NCBI RefSeq assembly: GCF_023502325.1
Contig: NZ_JAMFLZ010000001.1
Span: forward strand, 434,001-498,000
Direction: 5' to 3'
DNA length: 64,000 nucleotides
DNA from: Wocania_A spongiicola
GTDB taxonomy: Bacteria > Bacteroidota > Bacteroidia > Flavobacteriales > Flavobacteriaceae
The first letter of the stretch is position 1. Every line of letters begins with the position of its first letter. The notes beneath the pieces are model-generated. The model was not told where the DNA came from, searched no databases, and worked only from the letters and a program-made list of their open reading frames with translations. Below are positions 26,418 through 35,049 of this stretch, piece by piece. Position numbers and translations under genes: made by a program.

Positions 26418-27158
26418 ATGAATTTAACACTTAAAATTTGGAGACAAAAAGACTCAAAAACTAAGGGTCAAATGGTGGATTATAAAGTTACTGATATTTC
26501 AGAGCATATGTCTTTTTTGGAAATGATGGATGTTTTGAACGAGCAATTAGTAAACTCAGGAGAAGAGCCTGTTGCTTTTGATCACGATTGTCGCGAAGGG
26601 ATTTGCGGAATGTGTTCCATGTATATAAATGGAGAAGCTCACGGTCCAGATAGAGGTATTACAACTTGTCAATTGCATATGCGTATGTTTAAGGATGGAG
26701 ATACTATTACAATAGAACCATTTAGAGCAGCTGCATTTCCTGTAATTAAAGATTTAGTTGTAGATAGAATGGCATTTGAGCGTATTCAGCAAGCTGGAGG
26801 TTATATCTCTGTAAACACATCAGGAAATACGCAAGATGCAAATTCAATTCCTATTTCCAAACATGCAGCAGATGAAGCTATGGATGCTGCAACGTGTATT
26901 GGCTGTGGAGCTTGTGTAGCAACTTGTAAAAATTCATCAGCGATGTTATTTGTTGGAGCAAAAGTGTCTCAATATGCTTTGTTACCACAAGGGCAGGTTG
27001 AAGCTGCAGACCGTGTGCAAAATATGGTAGCCCAAATGGATTTAGAAGGATTTGGAAACTGTACTAATACGGGGGCTTGTGAAGTTGAATGCCCTAAAGG
27101 GATTTCTTTAGAAAACATAGCACGTATGAATAGGGAATTAATGAAGGCTAATTTGTAA
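26418..27158 (+). CDS. sdhB: Succinate dehydrogenase iron-sulfur subunit
   Basis: SdhB passes electrons from FAD to the quinone site through three iron-sulfur clusters. The 246-aa protein has CREGICGMCSMYINGEAHG for the [2Fe-2S] centre, CIGCGACVATCK for the [4Fe-4S] centre, and CTNTGACEVECPKGI for the third cluster. It is the last gene of sdhCAB and is followed by a perfect terminator. Confidence 0.97.
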   Translation: MNLTLKIWRQKDSKTKGQMVDYKVTDISEHMSFLEMMDVLNEQLVNSGEEPVAFDHDCREGICGMCSMYINGEAHGPDRGITTCQLHMRMFKDGDTITIEPFRAAAFPVIKDLVVDRMAFERIQQAGGYISVNTSGNTQDANSIPISKHAADEAMDAATCIGCGACVATCKNSSAMLFVGAKVSQYALLPQGQVEAADRVQNMVAQMDLEGFGNCTNTGACEVECPKGISLENIARMNRELMKANL

Positions 27159-27190
27159 GAATAGAAAATCATTTTTTATAAATATTAGTT

Positions 27191-27218
27191 AAAACCCATG
27201 TGAATACATGGGTTTTTT
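27191..27218 (+). terminator. Intrinsic terminator after sdhB
   Basis: AAAACCCATGT and ACATGGGTTTT form a perfect 11-bp stem around GAAT, with a T-run. Confidence 0.9.
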
Positions 27219-27245
27219 GTTTAGCTTTAAAGCTAAATTTGCTAA

Positions 27246-28163
27246 ATGAACTTTAATACTATATTTCTATTCTTTCTTTTAAGTTTTTCTTTTATTAGTA
27301 ACGGTCAAAACGCTTCAATAAATAAAGAAGTATTACTTAATGAAACAACACTTTTAAATCATTTAGAGACACTATCCTCAGACTTATATGAAGGAAGAAG
27401 AACAGGTACTAAGGGCGGAGTTAAAGCTAGAAAATATATCGTTAACCAATTCCATTTATTAGACGTTTTACCTTTTAAAGAAAATTACGAACATTTTTTT
27501 TCGTTCAAAGCTAGTGGTAAAAGATATGAAGGCGCAAATGTTTTAGGGCTTGTTAAAGGCACAGAATCACCGCATAAGTATATTGTAATTAGTGCGCATT
27601 ATGACCATGAAGGAATAAAGAAAAAGAAGATATACAATGGTGCAGATGATAATGCTTCAGGAATTAGTGCTTTATTTGCATTTGCTGAATATTTTAAAAA
27701 GAATCCACCAAAACATTCGGTTATTTTAATAGCTTTTGATGCTGAAGAATTAGGTTTAAAAGGATCAAAGCATTTTGTAGAAAGTGCCAGTATTCCTCAC
27801 CATAAAATAGTTGTTAATTTAAATATGGATATGATTAGTCGTAGTGATAATGATGAATTATTTGTTGTTGGAACACGTTATAATAAAACACTTAAGTATT
27901 TGGTTTCTACTTTTAAACAATCTAATAAAATTAAACTTACAATAGGTCATGATGGAGAAGATGGAAAAGAAAACTGGACCTATTCGTCTGATCACGCAAG
28001 TTTTCATAAAAGAGAAATTCCTTTTTTATATTTTGGGGTTGCAGACCATAAAGATTATCACGAACCAACAGATGATTTTAAAAACATTCACCCAGAATTT
28101 TATAAAGATGCAGTAAAAACAATTATTTTACTTTTTGAGAAAGTAGATGCTAGTCATTTTTAA
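27246..28163 (+). CDS. Secreted M28-family zinc aminopeptidase
   Basis: The 305-aa product has a signal peptide (LFFLLSFSFISNGQ) and an M28 peptidase domain. Zinc ligands are seen in ISAHYDHEG, NGADDNASG, FDAEELGLKGS, and the late ADHKDYHEPTDD. It likely frees amino acids or dipeptides in the periplasm. It is a single gene, and its last 4 nt overlap the convergent large outer-membrane protein gene. Confidence 0.93.
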   Translation: MNFNTIFLFFLLSFSFISNGQNASINKEVLLNETTLLNHLETLSSDLYEGRRTGTKGGVKARKYIVNQFHLLDVLPFKENYEHFFSFKASGKRYEGANVLGLVKGTESPHKYIVISAHYDHEGIKKKKIYNGADDNASGISALFAFAEYFKKNPPKHSVILIAFDAEELGLKGSKHFVESASIPHHKIVVNLNMDMISRSDNDELFVVGTRYNKTLKYLVSTFKQSNKIKLTIGHDGEDGKENWTYSSDHASFHKREIPFLYFGVADHKDYHEPTDDFKNIHPEFYKDAVKTIILLFEKVDASHF

Positions 28164-31100
28164 AAATAAGCTCTTAATTGAATGGTTCCAGTATGAATAG
28201 TTTTGCTGGTTTCCGTTTTTCTACCAAAGTAGTTTAAATTTAAATCTAAAAATGTAGTGAGCTTTTTTTGTGCTAATATACTCCATGTAAAGTTTTTTCC
28301 AGGTTGTAAACCTTCTAACATTTGATACGAAACAGGCGTATTTGCGTTACCATTAAAGGCATTCGAAAAATAATTAAACTCACCGTTTATAGCATTCTTG
28401 TCTTTATTTGAAAACGCAAACGAAGCACCATATTTTTGCTGCTTTAAAGATTCAAAACCACCAATAGTATTATCCTTTTGTGTGTGTTGATAAAATATAT
28501 CAAAGCGGGAATTATCATTAAATAGATAAGTAATTTTAGGATTAAAAAGCACTTCATCAAAATTATAGTTTTTGCTAATAAAATTTTCGCTGACACTTTC
28601 ATTTTTATCAAAAGAAGATTGAAATGATAATAGCCAACTTTCTTCAATTTTATGATTAAAATTAAATTGATGACTTTTTAAGCTATTCTCAATAAACCCG
28701 ATGGATAAGGTGTTTCGAGATTTGTTTGATAAATAAGTGTACGATGTGGTATAATGCTGTTTCCCGCGGTTAAAAAATAACACATTTCTAAAATTTAACT
28801 GTAACCCTAATTGATTGTTTATATCGTTTTCAAATGGATTCAGGTTAAAACTGTTACCATCGCGCTTAATTTTTCTATCAATTAAATAACTGGATTGATT
28901 GTAAAAATGTGACCAAAATTTTCTCGATTTATTTTCACTAACAGACCATTGTGATGGGTTAATCGTTAAGGTTTGACTCAGCCTATTCTGATGTGTTTTA
29001 ATATAGATACGATTGGGTAATAATACACGAATATATTTGCCTTGATCTTGAAACTGAGCAATTTCAAACTCTTCTAATTCTTGAATACCGTTTGTGTTGT
29101 AATCAATCCATGTGTAAGTGCCTTGTCCAGACTCGACTTCAACATACGTAAAATCTTGTTGAGGTAATGTGCCAGAATTAGTTTCAAAAACGGTATTCCA
29201 TAATATTATTTGCTTGAAAAGCTTTTGATTAAATTGTAACCTAGAGTTTAAAGATTGTTCATCATCAATAGTATTATCTTCACTTTTTAACGTTCTATAA
29301 TTTGCAAAAAGAGATAAATTTGTGTTGGTGTTTTGAATAAGTTTAGAATCTAAATAAAACGTATTGGATGTATTTACTTTTTGTAATTCGTTATTTCTAA
29401 TACTGTCGTTAACTCTATTTTTATATCCAACTTCTGCAAATACTTTAGTACTATCTCCTATGCCAACAAAAACTTCGTACGATTTGAATTTTTGACTTAA
29501 AGGTGTTAATGTTTGGGTAGAAATATCTTTTTGTTCGTTACTTTCAATGGCTAATTTAGTGCCTATCCAGCTTTTTTGCATACCGTAGGTTATGCTATTG
29601 TATGACCTCAAGAAAGTTGACGTATTTATATTTGAAGTTGCATTTAAAAAACTAGAGTTAGAATTAATATTAAATTTATTAAGAAATAAATTTACGTTGG
29701 TAACATGTCTGTTTCCGTTAAAATTTTCAGAGAATTCTAAGTGTTCAAATTGATAATTTATAATGCCTTTTTTAGGATGAATGAGTTGTAAACCTGTTTT
29801 TGAAAATTGTTGATTTCCCAAAGGGTTTTCAATGTTCCAATCACGAGAAAATTCAGCATTATATAAACGCTCGATTGTTTTAAAATTATTTTGAATATAG
29901 TCCCCATCAATAAAAGCATCTAAACTCCAAAGGCTGTCTTTTTTAGTGATATTTTGAGTGATTTTAAACTTGCCTGCAAAGCCATCATTATCTTCATCAT
30001 TTAACCCAGAAAATAAATTTAAATCATTTTTACTTCCAGCGGCTTCAAAATGAATAGCAGTGTTTTTAGTAGGGTTATAACTTCCGTTAATAACTGCTAT
30101 TTGAAGCTTTGTAGGAGCAACAAGCTGTACAATTGGCGCATAATTTCCTAGATTAGTTCCAACATACTCATAAATATTATTGATGGCATTAATATTCCCT
30201 AAAACATAATCGCCTTGATTGGTTCCAACTTGGGTAAAGGTAACGCGGTATAATTCATCATCCGGGTTGTTAGAAAACACAAAGGCTTCAACGCCTCCAA
30301 TAAGTTCCTTTTTATATAAAATTCTATTATCATTTAAAGCTTCTAAAACTTCTGATGGTGCAACCATTTGTGCTCTATCATCTCCAGCATTTGCTAATAT
30401 TTGTACTTGTTCAGTCGATAGATTTTGCTGTAAAGGCTGGTTTTTTGCATCGTTTTCGGAATATACTGAAATACCAAGTTTTAATTTTTCGCTTTCAAAA
30501 CGCCCACCTCCAAAAACAACTAAGCGCGAATAATTGCGCTCACTAACTTGATAGTCGACGATAATACGCATTTCAGAAGTTATTGGAAATGTAGAATTGA
30601 AAATAATTTCACCTGCATTATAATCTATAATATAGTCCTCATTTTCGCCACGTTTTGCTGTAACGCCGTTTACATAAACAGTTTCACTACCAGAAACAAT
30701 AAGTACAAATAGCTCGCCGTTTTGCCCTTGTAATTTGTAAGGCCCTTGATTGCCTTCTTGTGCGTTAAATTCACTTCTAGTAAATTGCCCACGAACAAAA
30801 GCTCCAGCAGCAAATAAATTGGTTTTTGCATCTTCATTACCCAATTTTGCATTGATGCTTAATCCTTGAACACGCTTAGAAAAACTAGCAAAATAAGAAT
30901 CGGTATTTAGTAAATCTATATCACCAGCACGAATGTTCCAGTTGTCGCTAAACAATTCAATAAAAACTTGATCAAATTCATCTAATCGTTGGCTATATCC
31001 ACTTTCTTGTAAAGGGATGTTTGCATCTTGAATAGATGCACGTAATGATACTTTATCGTTTAGTTTTCCTGTTATTTGTAAATCTAATTCGCTGTTTAAA

Positions 31101-31576
31101 ACCGAATTTTGATTGTTTCCAATAGTAACTCCACGAGAAATGCTACCAGATGTGGTTAAGCCATCAAAAGGAATAAAATTTGTAGATTCTGTGGCTTGCG
31201 ATAATTTATATAATGTTTGAGCATTACTATTATTTTCAACAATTATATTTTCGTCTAGTTGCTTATAGGTTTTGGTTAAAAAATCTGGAAATTTTAAATA
31301 ATTTATAATGATTGAATCAGCTTGAATTGGCTTTTTAAAAGTTAAAAGCGCTTTTGCAAAATCTACAGTATAGTATGTGGAATCTATTGTCGAGTTATCC
31401 TTCCTTTTAATAGAAAACGAATTTGAGTTAATGCTAACACTGTCTATTCTAATAGTATCTTTTACAGCAACTTTTTTAGTTTTGTAATTAGAAGTTTGGT
31501 CTTGGGAAAATCCGTAAAAACCAATCAAAACAATAAAAATGCATGTAATAAACTTCATCAGATACTTAAACTGCAA
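28160..31576 (-). CDS. Large outer-membrane beta-barrel protein with SprA-like N-terminal region
   Basis: The 1138-aa protein has a signal peptide; the ATG at 31558 (MKFITCIFIVLIGFYGFSQ) is the likely start, six residues inside the first ATG. The N-terminal 400 residues include SGSISRGVTIGNNQNSVLN, LTGKLND-type repeats and DQVFIELFSDNWNIRAGDID, which resemble parts of SprA, the T9SS translocon pore. The C-terminal 700 residues alternate in the way of a large beta-barrel and end in ...IQLRAYF with a terminal Phe. At less than half of SprA's size it is not SprA itself. Function is unknown; an outer-membrane transport or surface role is likely. It is monocistronic. Confidence 0.78.
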   Translation of the reverse strand: MQFKYLMKFITCIFIVLIGFYGFSQDQTSNYKTKKVAVKDTIRIDSVSINSNSFSIKRKDNSTIDSTYYTVDFAKALLTFKKPIQADSIIINYLKFPDFLTKTYKQLDENIIVENNSNAQTLYKLSQATESTNFIPFDGLTTSGSISRGVTIGNNQNSVLNSELDLQITGKLNDKVSLRASIQDANIPLQESGYSQRLDEFDQVFIELFSDNWNIRAGDIDLLNTDSYFASFSKRVQGLSINAKLGNEDAKTNLFAAGAFVRGQFTRSEFNAQEGNQGPYKLQGQNGELFVLIVSGSETVYVNGVTAKRGENEDYIIDYNAGEIIFNSTFPITSEMRIIVDYQVSERNYSRLVVFGGGRFESEKLKLGISVYSENDAKNQPLQQNLSTEQVQILANAGDDRAQMVAPSEVLEALNDNRILYKKELIGGVEAFVFSNNPDDELYRVTFTQVGTNQGDYVLGNINAINNIYEYVGTNLGNYAPIVQLVAPTKLQIAVINGSYNPTKNTAIHFEAAGSKNDLNLFSGLNDEDNDGFAGKFKITQNITKKDSLWSLDAFIDGDYIQNNFKTIERLYNAEFSRDWNIENPLGNQQFSKTGLQLIHPKKGIINYQFEHLEFSENFNGNRHVTNVNLFLNKFNINSNSSFLNATSNINTSTFLRSYNSITYGMQKSWIGTKLAIESNEQKDISTQTLTPLSQKFKSYEVFVGIGDSTKVFAEVGYKNRVNDSIRNNELQKVNTSNTFYLDSKLIQNTNTNLSLFANYRTLKSEDNTIDDEQSLNSRLQFNQKLFKQIILWNTVFETNSGTLPQQDFTYVEVESGQGTYTWIDYNTNGIQELEEFEIAQFQDQGKYIRVLLPNRIYIKTHQNRLSQTLTINPSQWSVSENKSRKFWSHFYNQSSYLIDRKIKRDGNSFNLNPFENDINNQLGLQLNFRNVLFFNRGKQHYTTSYTYLSNKSRNTLSIGFIENSLKSHQFNFNHKIEESWLLSFQSSFDKNESVSENFISKNYNFDEVLFNPKITYLFNDNSRFDIFYQHTQKDNTIGGFESLKQQKYGASFAFSNKDKNAINGEFNYFSNAFNGNANTPVSYQMLEGLQPGKNFTWSILAQKKLTTFLDLNLNYFGRKTETSKTIHTGTIQLRAYF

Positions 31577-31679
31577 TACGTTTAAAATATTTTGTTAATA
31601 GCTTCGTTAAAACTCCTTATATAAATAATAGTGTAAATGTAACGCATTATTTATTTTAGCTAAAATTCTTATTTGATAC

Positions 31680-32441
31680 ATGAAAATTATATCCTATAAC
31701 GTAAACGGCATTCGTGCAGCTGTTAATAAAGGTTTTGTTGATTGGTTAAAAAGCGCCAACCCAGATGTTATTTGTTTGCAAGAAATAAAAGCGATGAAAG
31801 AGCAGTTAGATTTAAATTTGTTTGAAGAAGCAGGTTACAAATATAACTATTGGTTTAGTGCACAAAAAAAAGGCTATAGTGGAGTAGCTGTATTGTGTAA
31901 AACAAAACCTAATCATGTAGAATATGGCACAGGAATAGAATCAATGGACTTTGAAGGCAGAAATATAAGAGTAGATTTTGATGGTGTTTCTGTAATGAGT
32001 TTATATTTACCATCTGGTACAAACGATGCACGGTTGAATCATAAGCTGGAATATATGGATATGTTTCAAGACTATATAAATACACTTAGAAAAAAAGTAC
32101 CAAACTTGGTGATTTGTGGTGATTATAATATTTGTCATGAAGAAATAGATATTCATAACCCTAAAATGAAAGGTGTATCTGGGTTTTTACCAGTAGAGCG
32201 CGAGTGGATTGGAAACTTTATTAATAGTGGATTTATAGATTCTTTCAGATATTTAAATAAAGACTCTCAGCAGTTTAGCTGGTGGAGTTATCGTGCCAAT
32301 GCACGCGCTAATAATAAAGGTTGGCGATTGGATTATGCTATGGTTTCGCAACCATTACAAGAAAATATCAAAAGAGCCGTTATACTCTCTGATGCGGTAC
32401 ATAGTGACCATTGTCCAATTTTAGTAGAAATTGAAAATTAA
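31680..32441 (+). CDS. xth: Exodeoxyribonuclease III
   Basis: This is an AP endonuclease/3' exonuclease that repairs abasic sites. The 253-aa protein starts with the family motif IISYNVNGIRAAVNKG, has LQEIKA (metal-binding Glu), CGDYNICHEEIDIHNP, and ends SDHCPILVEI (catalytic His). The length and motifs fit the ExoIII family. It is transcribed apart from the outer-membrane protein gene, from a shared divergent region of 103 nt. Confidence 0.95.
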   Translation: MKIISYNVNGIRAAVNKGFVDWLKSANPDVICLQEIKAMKEQLDLNLFEEAGYKYNYWFSAQKKGYSGVAVLCKTKPNHVEYGTGIESMDFEGRNIRVDFDGVSVMSLYLPSGTNDARLNHKLEYMDMFQDYINTLRKKVPNLVICGDYNICHEEIDIHNPKMKGVSGFLPVEREWIGNFINSGFIDSFRYLNKDSQQFSWWSYRANARANNKGWRLDYAMVSQPLQENIKRAVILSDAVHSDHCPILVEIEN

Positions 32442-32480
32442 AGTAGAGTCATCAAATTAATAAAAAAACAACCCAAAATC

Positions 32481-33440
32481 ATGATTAAAAAAATTTCGTT
32501 AGCAGTATTTACCTTAGTACTAGTAGCTTCGTGTGTATCGCCAAAAGTATATAAAGAATTAGAAGGTAAATATGCCAATTTAAAACAAGAGAACAGAAAG
32601 CTTTCAAACGAAAATGAAGCCTTATTAAATGCAAAAACAGCTGCTGAAAATGAATTAAAGCAAATTCAAACGGCTTATGATGAGGCTGTTGCTGAGCGCG
32701 ATAAATTACAAGCCGATTACAATGCAGCAAAATCCAATTTAGATAATTTAAAAGCGTCGTATGATGCTTTAGAGAAAAACAGTTCTGCATCTATTGCCGA
32801 AAACTCTAAGAAAAACAGAGAACTTTTAGCACAATTAGAAGCAAAGGAGCAGGCTTTAGCTGCTGAAAACGCGCGATTAGCAAAACTCAAAAAAGAGTTA
32901 GAAGACAGATCAAACCGTGTAGCAGAATTAGAAAACGTAATTGCATCAAAAGATGCTGCAATGACAGCGCTTAAAAATGCTATATCTAGAGCGTTAACAG
33001 ATTTTGAAGGCAAAGGACTAACCGTTGAACAGCGCGATGGAAAAGTATACGTGTCTATGGAAAATAAGCTGTTATTTAGTTCAGGAAGTTGGGCAGTAGG
33101 AACAGAAGGACGTAGAGCTGTAAAACAGTTGGGCGGCGTATTAGGCGACAATCCAGACATTGCAGTTTTAATTGAAGGGCATACTGATAATGCACCGTAT
33201 AAAGGTAGCGGAAACTTAAGTGGTAACTGGGATTTGTCTACTAAACGTGCAACAGCCATTGTAAATATTCTTAGAGAAAATGCATCTATAAATGCAGAAA
33301 ATTTAACAGCTGCAGGTCGTGGTGAGTTTGCACCAATTGCAACCAACGATACTGCAGAAGGTAAAGCAAAAAACAGACGTATAGAAGTGATTTTAACACC
33401 AAAGTTAGATGAGTTGTCTAAGTTGTTAAACGATAATTAA
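32481..33440 (+). CDS. OmpA-family peptidoglycan-binding lipoprotein with coiled coil
   Basis: The 319-aa lipoprotein (lipobox LVASC) has a long heptad-rich coiled coil (about residues 25-165: ANLKQENRKLSNENEALLNA to VAELENVIASKDA) and a C-terminal OmpA domain. The OmpA part carries IEGHTDNAPYKGSG, LSTKRATAIVNIL and ENLTAAGRGEFAPIATNDT, used to bind peptidoglycan. It likely tethers the outer membrane to the wall or spaces the periplasm. Promoter is not obvious. It is followed by an extragenic repeat and a perfect terminator. Confidence 0.92.
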   Translation: MIKKISLAVFTLVLVASCVSPKVYKELEGKYANLKQENRKLSNENEALLNAKTAAENELKQIQTAYDEAVAERDKLQADYNAAKSNLDNLKASYDALEKNSSASIAENSKKNRELLAQLEAKEQALAAENARLAKLKKELEDRSNRVAELENVIASKDAAMTALKNAISRALTDFEGKGLTVEQRDGKVYVSMENKLLFSSGSWAVGTEGRRAVKQLGGVLGDNPDIAVLIEGHTDNAPYKGSGNLSGNWDLSTKRATAIVNILRENASINAENLTAAGRGEFAPIATNDTAEGKAKNRRIEVILTPKLDELSKLLNDN

Positions 33441-33445
33441 TATTT

Positions 33446-33521
33446 GGCGTTACCACAAGGGTCGCGCTTTCGGCAGTCGCTCTCTGAGAGGAGCTTCAAC
33501 AAATGCCTCAATCGCTAACGC
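33446..33521 (+). repeat. Extragenic repeat, copy A
   Basis: The segment runs from GGCGTTACC through AAGGGTCGCGCTTTCGG to ATCGCTAACGC. The same framework, TATTTGG(G)CGTTACC...AAGGGTCG(C/G)GCTTTC...CGCT...TTCAA...ATC(C/G)CTAACGC, is found inverted at 37418-37502. An inner near-palindrome (GCTCTCTGAGAGGAGC) gives a hairpin. It lies right after the OmpA-family gene. Confidence 0.7.
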
Positions 33522-33524
33522 ATT

Positions 33525-33566
33525 AAAAAAACCTTTCAAAGCAATATTGTTTTGAAAGGTTTTTTA
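33525..33566 (+). terminator. Intrinsic terminator after the OmpA-family gene
   Basis: AAAAAACCTTTCAAA (33526-33540) and TTTGAAAGGTTTTTT (33551-33565) form a perfect 15-bp stem with a T-run. The repeat copy A lies between the stop codon and this terminator, so it would be transcribed. Confidence 0.9.
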
Positions 33567-33612
33567 TCTTTATCGACTAGTCTGAAAATCTAATTAGTCT
33601 AATAATCTTATA

Positions 33613-34650
33613 ATGAAATACACAACACTACCAAATACCGATATAAAAGTTAGTAAAATATGTTTAGGAACCATGACTTGGGGGAATCAAAACACTCAAG
33701 AGGAAGGGTTTTCTCAAATGGATTATGCATTAGATCAGGGTGTAAACTTTTTTGATACTGCCGAAATGTATGCGGTTCCAGCTAGTCCAGAAACTTATGG
33801 TAGTACAGAACGTATTATTGGAAATTGGTTTGCAAAAACAGGTAATCGCGACAAGGTAGTTTTAGCTTCAAAAATAGCTGGTAATGGCGATTACACAGCG
33901 CACATTCGCACCAATGGTTTTGCGCCTGAGGCACTTAAAGAGGCAGTGAATAATAGCTTAAAACGTTTACAGACAGATTATATTGATTTGTATCAATTAC
34001 ACTGGCCAGAGCGTGAAACTAATTATTTTGGAGTTAGAGATTATAAGCATAATCCAAATGATGTTTGGAATGATAATTTTAATGAAGTACTCCACACACT
34101 TGATGGTATAATTAAAGAAGGAAAAATTAGAAATATTGGCGTTTCAAACGAAAAAGCTTGGGGAACCATGCGCTATCTAGAAGAGTCTAAAGACCATAAT
34201 TTACCAAGAATGGCAACCATTCAAAACCCATACTCTTTATTGTGTAGAACTTTTGAAGGCGATTTAGCCGAAGTTTCTATCCGCGAAAACGTGGGCTTAT
34301 TAGCCTATTCGCCAATGGCGTTTGGTGTGCTGTCTGGAAAATATATTAAGAATACAGCAGCAGATAATGCACGTTTAAAATTATTCCCAAGATTTGGTCG
34401 TTATACCAATCCGCAAGCAACAGAGGCTACAAAAAAGTATTTAAAAATTGCTGAAGATAATAATATGACTTTAGCCCAAATGAGTTTAGCCTTTGTAACA
34501 CAGCAGCCTTTTGTAACCAGTAATATTATTGGTGCTACCAATTTGGAACAGCTTAAAGAAAATATTGATAGTATTGATGTTGTTTTAAGTGATGCCGTCT
34601 TAGATCAGATTAATGAAGTGCATGATACGATTCCTAATCCAGCGCCTTAA
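33613..34650 (+). CDS. Aldo/keto reductase
   Basis: This 345-aa NADPH-dependent oxidoreductase has the family start LPNTDIKVSKICLGTMTWGNQ and catalytic residues in NFFDTAEMY (Asp, Tyr), a Lys in VLASKIAGNG, and a His in QLHWPERETNYFG. It is similar to the Tas/YajO branch, where an extra segment follows the active-site strand. No signal peptide. It is the first gene inside the interval bracketed by the inverted repeats. Natural substrate is unknown. Confidence 0.92.
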   Translation: MKYTTLPNTDIKVSKICLGTMTWGNQNTQEEGFSQMDYALDQGVNFFDTAEMYAVPASPETYGSTERIIGNWFAKTGNRDKVVLASKIAGNGDYTAHIRTNGFAPEALKEAVNNSLKRLQTDYIDLYQLHWPERETNYFGVRDYKHNPNDVWNDNFNEVLHTLDGIIKEGKIRNIGVSNEKAWGTMRYLEESKDHNLPRMATIQNPYSLLCRTFEGDLAEVSIRENVGLLAYSPMAFGVLSGKYIKNTAADNARLKLFPRFGRYTNPQATEATKKYLKIAEDNNMTLAQMSLAFVTQQPFVTSNIIGATNLEQLKENIDSIDVVLSDAVLDQINEVHDTIPNPAP

Positions 34651-34663
34651 TTAATAAGTTATT

Positions 34664-34714
34664 TGTCATTCCTACCTTTCGTTTTCGCTCAGTATAAACT
34701 ACGGCGGGAATTTT
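34664..34714. repeat. Extragenic palindromic repeat after the aldo/keto reductase gene
   Basis: ATTCCTACC (34668-34676) pairs with GGCGGGAAT (34703-34711) with one mismatch and one wobble. The middle contains TTTTCGCTCAGTATA, similar to the element in the suf leader. It may act as a terminator-like hairpin as well. Confidence 0.5.
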
Positions 34715-34746
34715 GTAAATAAATTTTATACTTTACACTACACAGT

Positions 34747-34878
34747 ATTAGACTAATCATTTTGCAATAGGGTTATTGTATTTCTACACAAAGCTCAATT
34801 ATGATTCGATACCTTCTTGCATCAAATTATTTACAAAAAGAAATTAAACACATTATGGAAGTGTTAACGTGGAAATAA
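34747..34878 (+). pseudogene. gldD: Degenerate 3' fragment of gldD
   Basis: This stretch aligns along its full length with the last 130 nt of the intact gldD at 43304-43433, including the same stop codon context (TGGAAATAA). In one frame it reads YFYTKLNYDSIP like YFYAKPNYDSIL of GldD; after a one-nucleotide insertion the other frame reads NYLQKEIKHIMEVLTWK and stops, like NYLQKDIKHIMETVAWK. Identity is roughly three quarters by eye. There is no upstream part of the gene and no start, so it is a decayed remnant. It lies between an aldo/keto reductase gene and the GH19 lipoprotein gene; the sequence from 34879 to 35049 holds no other gene that I can see. Confidence 0.85.
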
Positions 34879-35049
34879 TCTTGTTAGTCAACATTGTTTT
34901 ACTGAGTTTTACTAAACGGGATTAAATAATACACTTATTCCCTGCAATGAACCACTTATTTCTTTTGGGTTTTTTATAAGAGTTCTTAAAGTTAATTTGA
35001 GCAGACATAAAATGCTTTGTTTTTATTAATCTTTAAATTATGTGTACTC

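Noticed and set aside
32717..33346. A 209-codon open frame on the minus strand inside the OmpA-family gene
   Set aside because: It is the antisense shadow of the coiled-coil and OmpA domain; the plus-strand product has clear motifs and a signal peptide.
33525..33566. The 15-bp inverted repeat as part of the mobile repeat
   Set aside because: It is a standard intrinsic terminator with a T-run and has no counterpart in repeat copy B.
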